DNA of 64,000 nt, taken from the NCBI GenBank assembly GCA_030512335.1, contig JAULSU010000007.1, forward strand, positions 2,666,001-2,730,000, in the 5' to 3' direction. The DNA comes from Immersiella caudata. Its lineage: Eukaryota > Ascomycota > Sordariomycetes > Sordariales > Lasiosphaeriaceae. This document shows positions 1 to 11,517 of this stretch, piece by piece. Every line of letters starts with the position of its first letter. Position 1 is the first letter of the stretch. Under the pieces are notes generated by a model. It did no database searches. It was not told the origin of the DNA and saw only the letters and a list, made by a program, of their open reading frames with translations. The position numbers were made by a program, and so were the translations under genes.

Positions 1-198
1 GGTCTTATGTGAGTGGCGTTCGTCGGGGAGCGAAGGTCGGGTGCTGCTGGGTACGCTAGCCACCTTTTGGAAGGGGATTGGATTGCCGTCATGTTTTTTT
101 CCCCAGCATCGGGCGGAGGTGCATTTGGCCGCTCCATCACCACAGAACACGTCCCTCCCCGTCGAGCCCGTTCCGGACCTCAATATCGATCGCAAGCC

Positions 199-1727
199 AT
201 GCCGCGCCCGATGGACATCGCCGGTGACCTGATTGAAGTGGACTCTGTTCGTGTTCCGCTTCTTTTCATCCCCGCATTTCCATCGCTGACCACCTGATTG
301 TTAACATCCTGCAGTCCAGCAGCGCAGATTCGGGTTTTGGAGATGAAATGTATGCGTGTTCAGATCATTGCTCACAGCACGCCGTGCTGGTATTGACAAA
401 GTGGCGACGACTCAGCTCGAATTTCACAGCCTCGGTTCGAGCCAGCATCTACGAATATCCAATCGAGAACGGCCGCCGCTATCACGCTTTCCGGTCAGGC
501 GGTGAGTAATCTGGCCCCCAATCTAGGTTGTTCGGTAATCGAAAGCAGTGCAACTAACCTACACCCAGTCTATTGCTTGCCGAATGACGAGGTTGGTACC
601 GTCCCGTCGGTAATCACTCGCCATCGCCATTGGGCCGCTCACTGACCCCCCCTCTAGCTCGAGCAAGACCGTCTTGACTTGACGCATGTCCTCATAATCA
701 CGGCCATCGGGGATAAGCTGTTTCTCGCACCGGTCGATCCAAACAAGATGAGCCGCATTCTGGATATTGGGACCGGGACGGGTATCTGTATGTCGCTGGA
801 TCCGGCGAGGGTGCGCGTCGTTGCTAACGCTTGCGAGGGAGCATGGCAATGGGCGAGCAATTTCCCAACCTCGAGGCACGTCATTCCATTCTTTTGTGGC
901 TGGGCTAGAGGCGACTGACATTCGCACAGGTCATAGGGTATGATCTCAGTGCGATACAACCCCCGTGGTAAGCCCTCTCTCTGCGAATAGGACTCTGGTT
1001 GGAGCTGACCGCGCATAAGGGTCCCTCCAAACGTAAAGTTTATCGTCGACGATGTCGAAGCTCCGTGGGTGTCTCAGCCACCTTTTGACTTCATTTTCTG
1101 CCGGTACATGACCGCATGTATCAGCAACTGGCCTTTGCTGGTTGAGCGAATCTATGAGTGCGGCACTGTCCAGACGCTTCCACTTCGATCCGCCTGTGCT
1201 AATTTCACTGTGATCAGAAACGTAGCACAAGGCGGTTGGGCTGAATTCCAAGACTTCGACTTAGTTTTCTACTCCCAGGATGGCGCTCTGAGCCAACAAG
1301 ACGGCAACATAGGTTACTGGTCCAACCAGATGTTCGAGGCTGTCCGCCAGATTGGCCGCGAGCCGCACCCAGGCCCAAACTTGGAGCGATGGGTCTGCAA
1401 CGCGGGCTTCAAGAATGTGCACCGCGAGAAGTTCAAGATACCCGTCGGGTCTTGGGCCAAGGAGAGGAGGCTCAAGGAAGTCGGCTTGCTCAACCTCGCT
1501 CAAATGCTGGATGGATTGGAGGCATTCTCGCAGCGATGTTTCTGTCAAGTGCTGAGGTGGGAGAAAGATGACTTGCTTGACCTATTGGAGAAGGTTCGCA
1601 TGGAGTTGATGAATAAGAGTCTGCACTTGCGGTTCGAGTTGTGAGTGTCTTTCTGTCCTGGGCTTCATGGTTTGAGGGCCACTTGCTGATGCATTGCAGT
1701 TATGTGGTGTATGGGCAAAAATGCTAG
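199..1727 (+). CDS. LaeA-like SAM-dependent methyltransferase (TAM-type)
   Basis: Class I SAM methyltransferase of the fungal LaeA/TAM group, whose members are often linked to secondary-metabolism control; the substrate here is unknown. My model has ten exons: 199-246, 315-349, 416-501, 569-591, 658-787, 838-875, 930-967, 1020-1157, 1218-1640 and 1700-1727. They sum to exactly 329 codons (328 aa) with every phase closing. Visible landmarks are the ENGRRYHAF N-terminal signature, LPNDE..EQDRLDL, the SAM motif ILDIGTGTGIW (the W codon spans an intron), VIGYDLSAIQPPWVPPN, the post-I motif VDDVEAPW, GGWAEFQDFD and the C-terminal FYVVYGQKC. Intron 876-929 uses a GC donor (GCACGT) with a normal CAG acceptor. 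The start at 199 gives MPRPMDIAGDLIEVDS, typical of these N-termini; the ATG at 211 is an alternative. The family call is firm; exons 1-2 are least certain. Confidence 0.88.
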
Positions 1728-1877
1728 CGGATAAAAGGTGGTTGATGCACATCAGATACACATCAGAGACTAGAAGCCAGGCCTGGCCGGTTAGGTTTCG
1801 ACACACTAGTTGGATGAAATAGATTGTACTGCAATCCTGCGAGAAACCCTCTTCACCATTGTACCATTCGTAAAGGA

Positions 1878-2315
1878 CTACCCCGAAGTGCTAGTCCCCG
1901 CACCCAAGTGATGTCCTGGAATGACAAGTTGAGCCCCCTTTTGCGTCACTAACTGAAGCTTGACCGTCTCCGACCCCGGACTCTGAACCATTTGCAGGAT
2001 AGACGGTCGAACAATGTCCTTGATGGTCTCCGCAATCTCGGCGAGAAACTCCCGGTGCCGGTCCTCGTTGCGGGTGCCGTGGCTGTTGTGAAAACAGACA
2101 TCGTCGGTTGTCCTTGCCCATCCGGCTTCCAGCGCGCCGTCGCGGTCGCATTCTGGAGGGGGGTTATCAGTTACGAGTATCTCGAAGCGTCTTCCGGCGC
2201 AGAGATATGTGACGGTGAATGCTGAGTGTTGCCATTTCCCAGGGGTGCGGTCCTGCTCGACCTTGTGGGCGTCTAGTGTTGTGATGAGTTGGTCTGCTGG
2301 GGCGTTGTGAGACAT
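1878..2315 (-). CDS. hypothetical protein, 145 aa
   Basis: Single open frame with ATG at 2315. I do not recognise the family. The protein is soluble-looking and mildly acidic, with no signal peptide or membrane segment. It opens MSHNAPADQLITTLDAHKV, has a middle rich in Glu/Asp/Arg and a hydrophobic C-terminal stretch (KLQLVTQKGAQLVIPGHHLG). Its 3' end lies about 150 bp from the end of the methyltransferase, so the two genes converge. Composition looks like a real protein rather than an antisense shadow, but there is no homology-type evidence and no intron to support it. Confidence 0.45.
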   Translation of the reverse strand: MSHNAPADQLITTLDAHKVEQDRTPGKWQHSAFTVTYLCAGRRFEILVTDNPPPECDRDGALEAGWARTTDDVCFHNSHGTRNEDRHREFLAEIAETIKDIVRPSILQMVQSPGSETVKLQLVTQKGAQLVIPGHHLGAGTSTSG

Positions 2316-2674
2316 GTTGATTGAGAGAGTCCAGGGCGCCCAGTGGAGTTCAGGAGCGGGGTAGTGTTGTTCTCAGCAGGCTCGGGTTCTTCCGACGCTT
2401 ATTTCTGAGCGGAAATATGTGCCTTGGCCAGAACTGTGTGGCGCATGCCGAGGGATTTTGCCCACTGATGGCTGGCTCCGGGCACGATTAAATTTCCACA
2501 CCTGCAAGTTTTCCAATATTTGCAGATCAGTCACCGCAAGGGCGGCGTGAAAGCAGATGAAGGGCAACAAGTCTTGTGGCTTCCCCTTCCTTTCGAGATG
2601 GAGCCCCGTTTGTATTTCGTTGTGTAACAATTCGTTTTTGAGCTTTTTGCTCTTGTCGCTCGTTTTGTTTAGAC

Positions 2675-3840
2675 ATGATGAAATACTGGGGGTTGGTCGC
2701 GCGCCAGGCTTCGGCGGCCTGCTGCCGCACCAACGAGTGCCTCAAAGCCGTCGTCGCCACGGGAGAATGAAGCCTCGCCGACTGCGCGGCAAAGCTGACA
2801 GTCACGGTGACGTCATCGGCGAGCATCTTTGAGACGACCGTCACGGCGGTCGAAAGCGTGGTCGCGACGTCGCTCACCACCGAGGCGACTACCGAGACGG
2901 CATCTACGGATATCCTGCTCTTCACCGAGTCCTCAACAACCACGGCCTCAACTGAAACCGACGACGTCAGTTCCACGACCACCGTGCCTGTCACGCCCAC
3001 CTCGATCGAGGTCCTCTCCACCATTTTCTCAACTCGGACGGCTATATGCCCGCCCCGACCCTCAAGGCCCGGCTGGAGCTCGACTGCGAGGTGCCAACTT
3101 CAGTAAATACGCCAAGGCGTGCAACTGCGCCTGCGTCCAAATTGTGACCGTGATCGCGTCCGCCGAAGCCTCAACCGTCACCGTTTCCGCAGAGAGCAGC
3201 CTCAGACGTCTCGACCTACGCCAGCACGCAGACCGGCACCGACCCCGTCACCACCACGACCTCCACCACAACCACCATCATCATCTCCGTCACCAACACC
3301 GTCACATCCACCGCCATTATCGAGTCCTCCACCACCGTCGTGCCCTCGCAGACGGTCCCCACCAGTGTCGCAGTTCTGGAGTGCCAGCCCACTGGCACCC
3401 CCTTCCGGGCATCAGCCTTCAAGTCCGACGACCTCACCACCCGCTGGCTCAACAACTTTGCATGGTCCCTTTTATCATGGCAAGGGATCGGCGGGTCAGG
3501 ATCCCTGCCCCAGTCAACGCTCTGGACCATCGAGGCCAACGGCTTCCTCGAGAAGGCTGTCCCACCCCCGGGGGAAACCCAAATTCGAGTCGCGTTTATC
3601 GATGTTGCGCCGGCTGGCAGTGCCGCCTCAGCGTCGGTTCTGGCAGCACCGAAGGATGTGGTCGAGGCCGGCGTCGCCGGGGGGACGATGCTGCGCGTGA
3701 GGGCGTGGGAGCTGACGATGGTGGTGGCGGGGAGGCACAATATCCTGGTGTGCGGGAATTCATATTACATTTCCACGGGTGATGGAAGTGATGTAGGCTT
3801 TAGTTGCGTGCGGTTGTTCCCGACTGCGAGTGGCCCCTAG
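2675..3840 (+). pseudogene. frame-broken Ser/Thr-rich secreted/surface protein
   Basis: A coherent fungal Ser/Thr-rich, Cys-containing surface-type protein can be read only by changing frame. From ATG 2675/2678 the frame reads SAACCRTNECLKAVVATGE, then hits TGA at 2768-2770. The same frame continues (LADCAAKLTVTVTSS, then Thr/Ser/Val-rich) to a stop at 3106. The next segment, KYAKACNCACVQIVTV, is in a second frame. The Thr-rich stretch after about 3200 and the globular C-terminus (LECQPTGTPFRASAFKSDD onward to 3840) lie in a third. So there is one nonsense codon plus two shifts, all in the same direction. No plausible GT-AG introns remove them: the tract near 3100 offers only a 13-nt interval. 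Either a decayed gene or sequence errors. Antisense frames here are shadows of the repetitive Thr codons. Confidence 0.6.
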
Positions 3841-4515
3841 GTATATAAACCTGTGTAAATGTAATTGAGCTCTTGATTTCCATGTCGTGTCTGCTGGTGA
3901 TTGTTAGTGTTTTGGTGTAAGATAGCTGTGCGCACTAACATACTCCTGAGTCCAAGATACGGGGTTCCATTTCAGGGGAGTCCGTCTTGGAAAGGTTACA
4001 CACCGCGGTTAATCTAGCCGCCTCATTTGCCATGTCGCCTCACCGTGCCACAGACTGACCTATGTCGTGATATTGCCTAAACAACACCCCAATGCAGAGA
4101 CTAAACTGATGGAGGTTGAACTCCCGGATTTCCACCAAGTAACCTAGGCAGGCAAACTTGAATTCCACCTTATGGTTTGGCAATACGCTCTTGACAGGGA
4201 TTCGCCTCTTCTTTGCGCGATCAAGACACGATGTGGGACTGTTCAGCGGCTACCCCTTTAGATACGACCCGCTCACCAACAGCGAAGGATGTGGCGCAGT
4301 TCACCCGATGTGCCATAACCCAGCCAACCACCACCTAACCGGTTACCGTCAAGCATTCGGCGGGATTAGCCTCGTATTCGACGGGAAAGGGGTAATGTGC
4401 CGTATTCATGTTGCACACGGCCAGACCGTGAATCAAAATCTCCCCCCCCCCCATTTCTCCTCGACCATCGCCCATCTTCCCCTTAGGAACCTTCTAACCT
4501 CTTCCCGGGAAGGTC
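3841..4515. other. intergenic, no gene seen
   Basis: About 675 bp between the broken surface-protein locus and the GH16 gene. A 166-codon plus-strand frame starting at 4158 overlaps the first GH16 exon and has no recognisable features, so I treat it as chance. A pyrimidine-rich tract with a run of C lies just before the GH16 start (4440-4500), as is common in fungal 5' leaders. Confidence 0.5.
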
Positions 4516-5783
4516 ATGTATCGACCATACAAAGAAAAAGCACCCTGGTACGACGTGCGCAGCTGGACGCGGTGGACATGGGCGGGAGTGATTGCTGCAA
4601 TCATCATCATTGTCGCCATCGCCATCGCTGTCCCAGTGGCAATTGGTTCGAAGCGTGATAGCGAGGGGCGGTATCCAGATTACCTCAAGCTCAACTACAC
4701 CCTACTCGAAACCTGTGAGTAATCGTCGAGCTTGAGATCAGTGCGGGGAACTGACGGTGGGATGCAGATGGAACCGACCGATTCTTCGACAAGTTCCACT
4801 ACCGCAATGGCCCGGATCCAAGTAAGTCCCGATCCCTCCATCTCATGAGTGACGACAAGACTAATAATTCTGGATGAAAAGCGAATGGGCACGTTCACTA
4901 CGTCGACCCAGACTACGCAGCGACGTTCAACCTAACACCAACCCTGACCGACTCGGTCATCCTCAGAGTCGACACCTCCGTCGGCCCGTCCTCCACCCCA
5001 GACGCATCCACCGGCCGCTTCTCGGTCCGCCTTGAGTCCAAGCGCCAATACAACCAAGGCCTCTTCCTCTTCGACGTCAAACACAGCCCCTTTGGCTGCG
5101 CAACCTGGCCAGCCCTCTGGCTCGTCGACCCCACCCACTGGCCCGACCACGGCGAAATCGACATCATGGAAGCCGTCCTGCCCGGCGCCCCGTCCTTCCC
5201 CGACCTCGGCAACTCCGCCGTCCTACACACCAGCCCGTCCTGCCGTATGGACGGCAAACGCAACATGACCGGCGCCATCGCCAACGTCTTCGGCTCCAAC
5301 ACGCCCACAACCGACTGCGACAGCCGCCTCCACAACAACGCCGGCTGCGGCGTCTCCTCCGGCGCGGAGACCTTCGGCCCCGCCTTCAGCGCCGCAGGCG
5401 GGGGCATCACAGCCGTCGAGTGGCGCAACGAAGGAATCCGCATCTGGCAGTTCCCACGCGCCGCCATCCCCGCCGACATCCAATCCGGCGCCCCGGACCC
5501 CTCCATCTGGCCTATCCCATTAGCAGATTTCCCCAACACCAACTGCGACATTGGCGCGCGCTTTCGCAACGCGAGCATCGTGGCCAACATCGCCCTCTGC
5601 GGTGATGCGATGCCCGAGAAGGTGTGGAGCGCTTCGGGGTGTCCTACGCCGTGTGCGGGAAAGAACAAGTGTGTTGGGGGGTGGACGAAGACGAACTGTA
5701 CGGATTTTGTGGCGAATAATCCAAAGGCGTTTGAAAATGCGTATTGGGAGTTTGGTGAGTTTCGGGTTTATCAGGCTGAGTGA
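4516..5783 (+). CDS. GH16 endo-beta-glucanase-like, N-terminal membrane anchor
   Basis: Glycoside hydrolase family 16 protein, expected to cleave beta-1,3/1,4-glucans or remodel cell-wall glucan. Three exons (4516-4714, 4768-4821, 4882-5783) give 384 aa with closing phases. A short basic cytosolic tail (MYRPYKEKAPWYD) precedes one hydrophobic helix (about residues 24-46, IIIIVAIAIAVPVAI), then a lumenal or extracellular catalytic domain: a type II membrane protein rather than a freely secreted enzyme. The catalytic motif HGEIDIMEAV carries the family pattern E-x-D-x-x-E (nucleophile and acid/base Glu). Aromatic and Trp motifs such as FGCATWPALWLVD lie upstream, and a Cys-rich C-terminal part ends in ENAYWEFGEFRVYQAE. 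Substrate specificity cannot be read from sequence. Confidence 0.9.
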
Positions 5784-6724
5784 GGGGAGGCGGGGATGGA
5801 GATTGGGGAGGAGCTTGATGCGCGACTTGTGGTCAAAAGGTCGCCGTTTGGCGTGGGGTGCCGATGTTTCGGACTGTGGACGGCACCCGCATTTCGCGTC
5901 TGTAAATGGCTAGCATTTTAATGGCGGGGACGCCGGAATGCGGACAGAGGGAGGAAATGGGGTGACATGACACAATGTGACTGAACGTCAGTCGGACGGC
6001 GAGGCGGGCAAAGAGTTGGCAGAGGAGGGAAGTTGATTTTCTCACGCGCTTAGAATGGTGGGGCATAATTCCAGAATTTTCTCAACAGCACCTCCCGCGC
6101 TTTACGCCGCGTGTCACTTGCAGATCCGTCGTCTTCTTCCAACGAGACCAACTTGCGAGCGGGCGGGCGGAGTGGGGGATTGGCTCACCGCCATGTGCCA
6201 TATCCTAAAATGAAGCAGCGAATGAACACTGGCCATTTGGTTGGAGACGCTGTGTCACTGGACCGGGCACAACGGTCTCGCATCCCAACCTGATCGTTGG
6301 GCCAAACCCCCCCCCCCCAAAAAAAAAACAGGGCTTCAGATCGGCACACCTGTGCCGCTGCGGAGTGAAAAAGCGTCCTGACACGACTGTATCTGACGAT
6401 ATCCCGAAATACAGCCAAAAAAGAAAGAAAAAACCACTTCACACCTTATGGTGTCGATATCACGTCATCCGCCCTGTAGAGCGCTTCACCCGTCCCTGAC
6501 GCAAGAAACGGGACAAATCACAGCGCCAAGTCGAATCCTTAGATACTTGGCTTGAAGTCAAACGGGCCCAAGAAAGACCATGAAGGTCTTGAACCTGCAT
6601 CGAATGGGCGGTTCAAGCCGAGCTGTTCTTCTCCCCCCTCTCCACGCGACCTTGGCTCAATGCCCTGAGCTTCCACCCCTATTTACAAAACATCCCAAAC
6701 ACTCGAAATTCACTCCCTATCACG
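5784..6724. other. intergenic with C12/A10 homopolymer
   Basis: About 940 bp between the ends of the GH16 gene (plus) and the GTPase gene (minus), which converge. No gene recognised. At about 6307-6328 a run of roughly 12 C is followed directly by roughly 10 A, a site where length errors are likely. Short open frames here lack any family signature. Confidence 0.5.
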
Positions 6725-7759
6725 TCACGTCCATAGCCTGGAGAAAACCTGCGCTGGTGTTGTCCACAACTTTTCAAGCTGCCCTGTCCAAGACTGTTTC
6801 GCAAAAAAGTTAGCATTCTTCAGCTCCAGCGAAATTCCAGGGAGGTACCGATATGCACTCACCACGAACCCTCGAAGTCTCGCGAGCTGCGCTTCCCGGC
6901 GGGCGATCCTCTTTTCCAGCGTGACTCTCTCCGCTTCCCATTCCTTCCACCTCCGGTAGCTCGCAGAGTGAAGAGACCACCGCGCTCCCATCCCGGGGCA
7001 CTCCTCCCTGTGCTTCATGAGATCCCGTTCCAACAGTCGGATGTCCTCCTCCAAATGAGCCACGAGGTGCTGCCCGAGCGCGGACCCCATGAACCCAACG
7101 TTGCGATCTGCAATCTCCTTTTGCAGCAACGTCTCTTGAATTCCCTCCTCGATGGCCCTGTTGACGATGGTTCGTATGATGCTGCGCGCTGATTCCCGAT
7201 TGTTGTCATGCCGCACGACCTGCGCTCCCTTCTTGGTAAAGTTTGCCCACACGCCGCTGTTCCCGAGCCGGCCGTTCTTGTCAAAGACGCCCTTGTATTC
7301 AGCATCTAGCCTCTGCGCGTACTCGCGGCCCAGGGTGCCCCACATGGTGGTGGCGATGGTGACGCGCTGGTAGGCATCCTCGCCCAGAATCTTTTCCAAC
7401 AGCTGCGTTCTCCTCCGCTCCATGCCGCTGACAAAGTTGCGGGTGACGGGGTGGAGGAGAACCAGCCCGTCGAGGGTTTGGCCTCGGAGCAGGCCTTCGG
7501 CGCTCAGCCACTTGGCAATGTCGCTGAGAATCTCGACGTCGTTTCGCGCATCATCGTCGAATCCGGGCGTGTCGATCAAAACGACGCGGTGTTCGTCTAC
7601 CGAAAACTCAACCGCCAGCGGGTCCTGCGTGCAGGGGTCGAGGCCGTGGCCGATGACCAAGTCTTGGCCCGAGGCGAGCGATGCAAAGGTGGTTTTGCCG
7701 GCCCCCGTAACGCCCATGAGGAGAACCATGAACTTGCGGTTGTTCGCTCCTTGCGCCAT
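6725..7759 (-). CDS. AIG1/IMAP-like P-loop GTPase, 344 aa
   Basis: Intronless G-domain protein of the fungal AIG1/septin-like P-loop class. The Walker A/G1 motif GVTGAGKTTF is at about residues 16-25. The G3 motif IDTPGFDDD is near residue 62. A conserved block TIATTMWGTL follows at the position where related GTPases have their G4 region, without a clear NKxD. After the G domain there is a charged helical region (LLERDLMKHREE and KRIARREAQLARL), probably coiled coil, then a short C-terminal tail. Starting ATG at 7759 is 50 nt before the P-loop, as usual. It is divergent from a shorter GTPase gene starting at 8327. A GTGAGT-like donor within the last 120 nt could allow an alternative C-terminus. 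Role unknown. Confidence 0.82.
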   Translation of the reverse strand: MAQGANNRKFMVLLMGVTGAGKTTFASLASGQDLVIGHGLDPCTQDPLAVEFSVDEHRVVLIDTPGFDDDARNDVEILSDIAKWLSAEGLLRGQTLDGLVLLHPVTRNFVSGMERRRTQLLEKILGEDAYQRVTIATTMWGTLGREYAQRLDAEYKGVFDKNGRLGNSGVWANFTKKGAQVVRHDNNRESARSIIRTIVNRAIEEGIQETLLQKEIADRNVGFMGSALGQHLVAHLEEDIRLLERDLMKHREECPGMGARWSLHSASYRRWKEWEAERVTLEKRIARREAQLARLRGFVVSAYRYLPGISLELKNANFFAKQSWTGQLEKLWTTPAQVFSRLWT

Positions 7760-8326
7760 GCTTGGTTTCCCGAGAGCTTCCGATGGGTCCGAAAAAGTAG
7801 GTCAAAAATGCAGGGATCATGGCAGTTGCCAAACCAAAGTTCCGACATGTGCAGCAGTGACGTTTGTCGTGGTCATTTTGGCGGTTACGTGGAGACCGCA
7901 TCCGAGGCGTGGCGGGAATGGGTTTTATGTCGTGTTTGTGGGGGGGGCGGTAGATGCGGTTGCCCTGCTCTCGCCTCAATCCAAGCAGTCGAGGTCGAAG
8001 GGGCGGCTTCGGGCTGCGTTGGGCCCCCTCTGTAACCCCAAGTCTTTGTCGGCCACAGGAAAGGTTGGGCTCTGGTTGGGTGATGCTGAATTTTTGGCCA
8101 GCACACCCCAACCCAAGTCTGACACGTCGAACGATGCGAGGGCCAAAGAGAACCATCACGATGGATCGATCTCTCCAATCAAGTTTCGCCCTGCTTTCAA
8201 TCAGGCACAAGTACAAATCAGGCGCACGCCCCCTCTTCACCGATGAGTTCGCTGCTTTTCGTTCCGTGAATGGCCACCCGCTGTGCATCCCCATTATCTT
8301 GGCCATCAATTCGAGCAACTTGAATC
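7760..8326. promoter_or_regulatory. shared upstream region of two divergent GTPase genes
   Basis: A 567-bp spacer between two start codons facing away from each other, so it must hold both promoters. I see no clear TATA box close to either ATG. Long overlapping frames on both strands run through it but have no protein features and extend out of the GTPase exons as shadows. Confidence 0.5.
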
Positions 8327-9054
8327 ATGTCGGCGCCATCGGTCATTCTTCTCCTCGGTCCCATGAGATCGGGCAAGACAGCTTTTGTCAGGCGTCTGAC
8401 CGGGAAGGGCGACGAGGGTATCCGTAAGTCCGGTGCGTCCTGACTTGGCGAAGCTGATCCGGCTGACGGCTCCCCATGGAAGCCACGTCGGAATGCAAGA
8501 CGTACGATGCCACCCTGTCTGGCAAGGTCTATCGAATAATCGACACGCCTGGATTTGACGACTCTCCGAGAGCAAACTTGAGCGTCCTCAAGGACATTGC
8601 GGCGGAGCTGTCCCGGATGAACAAGCAGAGATTGACAGTCGGCGGGGTCATTTACTTCCACCGCATCACCGATCTTCGACTCACAGGCTCCGCCCGGATC
8701 AACATTGAGATTTTTGAGCGTATATGTGGCGCGCAATTCCTTCCTCGCTCTGTATTCGTCACATCCATGTGGAACATGATTGACAACCTCGACCGTGCAA
8801 AGTATGAGAAGCTGGATGCCAGCCTTCGGCAAAAGTATGGGAGGCTGCGGTCAAAGTTTCTAAAGTTCGAATCCGACAAGACCAACAGTGCTCAGACGGT
8901 TCTGCTGGCCGCCGCAAGTTCGAGGGCGGGCCAACCGCCACAGCTGGAGGCAGAGGTGATACGCTCGGGGCTGAGTGCTAGTAGCGTGCGGAAAACCGAG
9001 GCCGGGAAGGTCATAGTGCGAGAAATGAACAAATCGAGTTGTGCGATTCTATAG
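8327..9054 (+). CDS. P-loop GTPase with C-terminal CaaX box (CAIL)
   Basis: Two exons (8327-8423 and 8483-9054) give 222 aa. G1 is GPMRSGKTAF (residues about 11-20) and G3 is IDTPGFDDSP. A block SVFVTSMWNM parallels TIATTMWGTL of the neighbouring 6725-7759 protein, so the two are distant relatives. The C-terminus is MNKSSCAIL: a Cys four residues from the end, two aliphatic residues and Leu, which fits a CaaL box of the geranylgeranylated type. That predicts membrane attachment, which its neighbour lacks. The intron 8424-8482 (GTAAGT...GAAG) interrupts the switch region in frame. The 3' end is 150 bp from the convergent CorA-like gene. Biological role unknown; the prenylation is inferred from the motif only. 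Confidence 0.82.
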
Positions 9055-9203
9055 TCTGGCTGGTTTGAGCTTGGGCGTTGGAGGACAAGGAACAAATTTT
9101 GTAAAAAAGAGCAATAGAGCGAGACAACCGAGTTGGATCCTGAGACCGGGAGATAATGCACTTTTCAAAGGGTTTTCGTCCGCCCAGAACTCGGCAACAA
9201 AAT

Positions 9204-11517
9204 CTATGCACCCGGAAGTCCGGGCTCGGTCCTGGAGAATATTCGGCGATCGAGTCTGGCATAAACATCCGTGAGTTTTTGCCTCCGTGCGGGATCTCCC
9301 ACGGCCCATATCGATAGCCAAGATATCGAGTATGTGGCGCCTGCAACGAGGATAATTGCAACGATGAACCATGTCGTCTGCCACCCATCCTGCCAGTCGA
9401 ACGATCCCAGGGCAAATACAGCCTGGACCAGATGTTCAGCCACGTGCCAGGATCTTTTGATGTTGGGTTGGATGGCCACTAACCGCGATGAAAGAAAGAG
9501 GAAGATAAAATACGGTGGCGAGGGTGAAAACTAGGATATACTGATTCAGCTGTGTTGACTTTGTGGCCTCGTTGACAGACGTCGCATTAAACAGCTAAGA
9601 ATGAACGATTTAGCGACAGTCTTTGTTTGACACGAAATGGAGGGGCCTTACTCCGTCTCGGAGGCTCTTTGTTTCTTCCATCTTTTTCGCAACGCGGCCC
9701 AGAAGAGCGTTTCCAATTTGTCGCTGCTCTTGCATCACACTCTCCCAGTTTTGCTTGAACACTATAAGCATTACATCCCGTGAATCGGCAGACGCAGGCA
9801 GGAAGCTTGCAAACTGCGGGTCCGAGGTTGTGGCGAGGTAGAGCCGTTCCATGTCGTCAACCGTGTGGCGAAGGTGATCCATACTCTCTTGAATCCACTC
9901 TGCGGCAATGCGGAGAATCTGAATAACAGCAAAGTAGAAATCGGACAGCTTGAGGTCGCTGGTATCAACCATGATCTCACGCCGATGATCTTTTGACAAC
10001 ATGTTGCTGAGCTGAACGATTCGGAGGAGTCAGCGACACGGGCCTTCACGGTAGGGAAATTGTGACTTACATCGGCGTTGAGAAGCTTGCCGATGCTATC
10101 AATGAGGCGGGACCAATGCGCTTCCCACCGTGGGAGCAGAGAGCGAATCCTGAACGCAAAAGCTGCCACCCCGGTCGCCCGAAGCGATGGATGGATGCCC
10201 GTCGACCCCCATTCGTGCTTCGCCCAGAGACTTGGACAGTCTTGAAGACCACCAGCCGCGGCATCGGCCATCGTGACCAGTGAAAAGATGGGAAAGTCCA
10301 GCCTCCAGGTCGTCTTCAGCCCGACAGAGAAGCGGATCTCGAATAGTTCTAGGCTGCGACCGTTCTTCTCGTCCATTAGGGTGCCGCGAACTCTTTTGAT
10401 GTTCTCTCCCAGCGGTTTACCCCAGTCGCGTTGCGGAGGGAGGGTGGTGAAGACCCGCATGTGGTATTGGAAGACGACGTCCTCCCAGGACGACTTGTCA
10501 AAGTCCATAGACCCTGTCCATCTGTGGTCTGACTTTCCCCAAAGGCCCAGACTGGGTTCCCATGTGCCTCTGAACTGTGTCAAGAAGCACTTGGCCAGTC
10601 GCTGCCTTGCCGATCCCAGCTGGTTGGGCCTGCCAGTCTCATCTAGATCCAGATCCGCATTGCGACAGAACTGTGCAGCGGCTATCGAGAACAAACTTCC
10701 GTCAGATAAACCATTGAGCCCGAATCTCCTGGTCCATCACAACTAGGTTAGTTCATTGTCGTGGCCACGGAAGCTCCAGAACCCACCAATCCCTTCCAAA
10801 GCGCTGGCCAGCCAGGCTGGTGTCACCCGGCGATTGCATCAACTGCCACAAATGCGTCAGCTGGGGGAGCGGACAGGACAGGGCGGAGTCAAGCTGAGCC
10901 CGACCTACTATGTGCTCGTCGATCTCTCTGCCAGCGGCGGCGAGTGAACTCGCGCCCAACCGACTCTTATCCACAACGTCTTCGGCCGACTTGTCGGTTT
11001 TCCGGAGATTGCAAATGTAACCATCGTCATCATACCCTGTCTCTTCGTAGCTCACGTACGCGCCGTGAAGGTCCACATCTTGCGGCACAGTCCACGAGTG
11101 CACACCGACCCAGCCCTTGTTGAGGGGACGATCTCGCCACGCCACGGCCAGCTCTGCTACTGGAAACGGATCAAAGATTTGGTCCCATTCCGGCGAGGGG
11201 CATTTTCTGACTGTAGGACACTGCTGAAGCTGATAGTCAATGGTCTTGGCACCGTCATGAAGTCCCTTGAGGCGCGTCCCAGCTGGACCGATGCTAGGAC
11301 GCGCCGGAAGAGCCTCGGCGGGAACCTGAATGCCGTTCTGTTTCGCCATGGCTACAATCAACGCCCGAATCGCTGCCATGTGGTTGTCTTCGGTCAGGGT
11401 CTTATCCTGGGTCCGGTCGGTTGGCGTCTTCTCCGCCGAATCTTCGCTCCCGAGACGGAGGTTATGGCCATCCCCAGATGACTTGGCATCGCTGTGATGG
11501 CCCTCAGCGTCAGTCAT
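9204..11517 (-). CDS. CorA-like fungal membrane protein, 698 aa
   Basis: Five exons on the minus strand: 11517-10769, 10728-10071, 10011-9652, 9594-9484 and 9422-9204, totalling exactly 699 codons. The long soluble N-terminal region (about 600 aa) is unrecognised. The C-terminus has the CorA-like layout seen in many fungal proteins: a helical region (DHLRHTVDDMERLYL), then FNATSVNEATKSTQLNQY, a first membrane helix ending YLPLSFIAAVF, a short loop, and a second helix (TTWFIVAIILVAGATYSI). The GMN ion-selectivity signature of true Mg2+ channels is absent; ALGSF stands in its place. The first intron (10768-10729) is only 40 nt but has a perfect ACTAACC branch site and restores frame. The nominal frame begins at a TTG at 11556; the first ATG is 11517. 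Confidence 0.78.
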
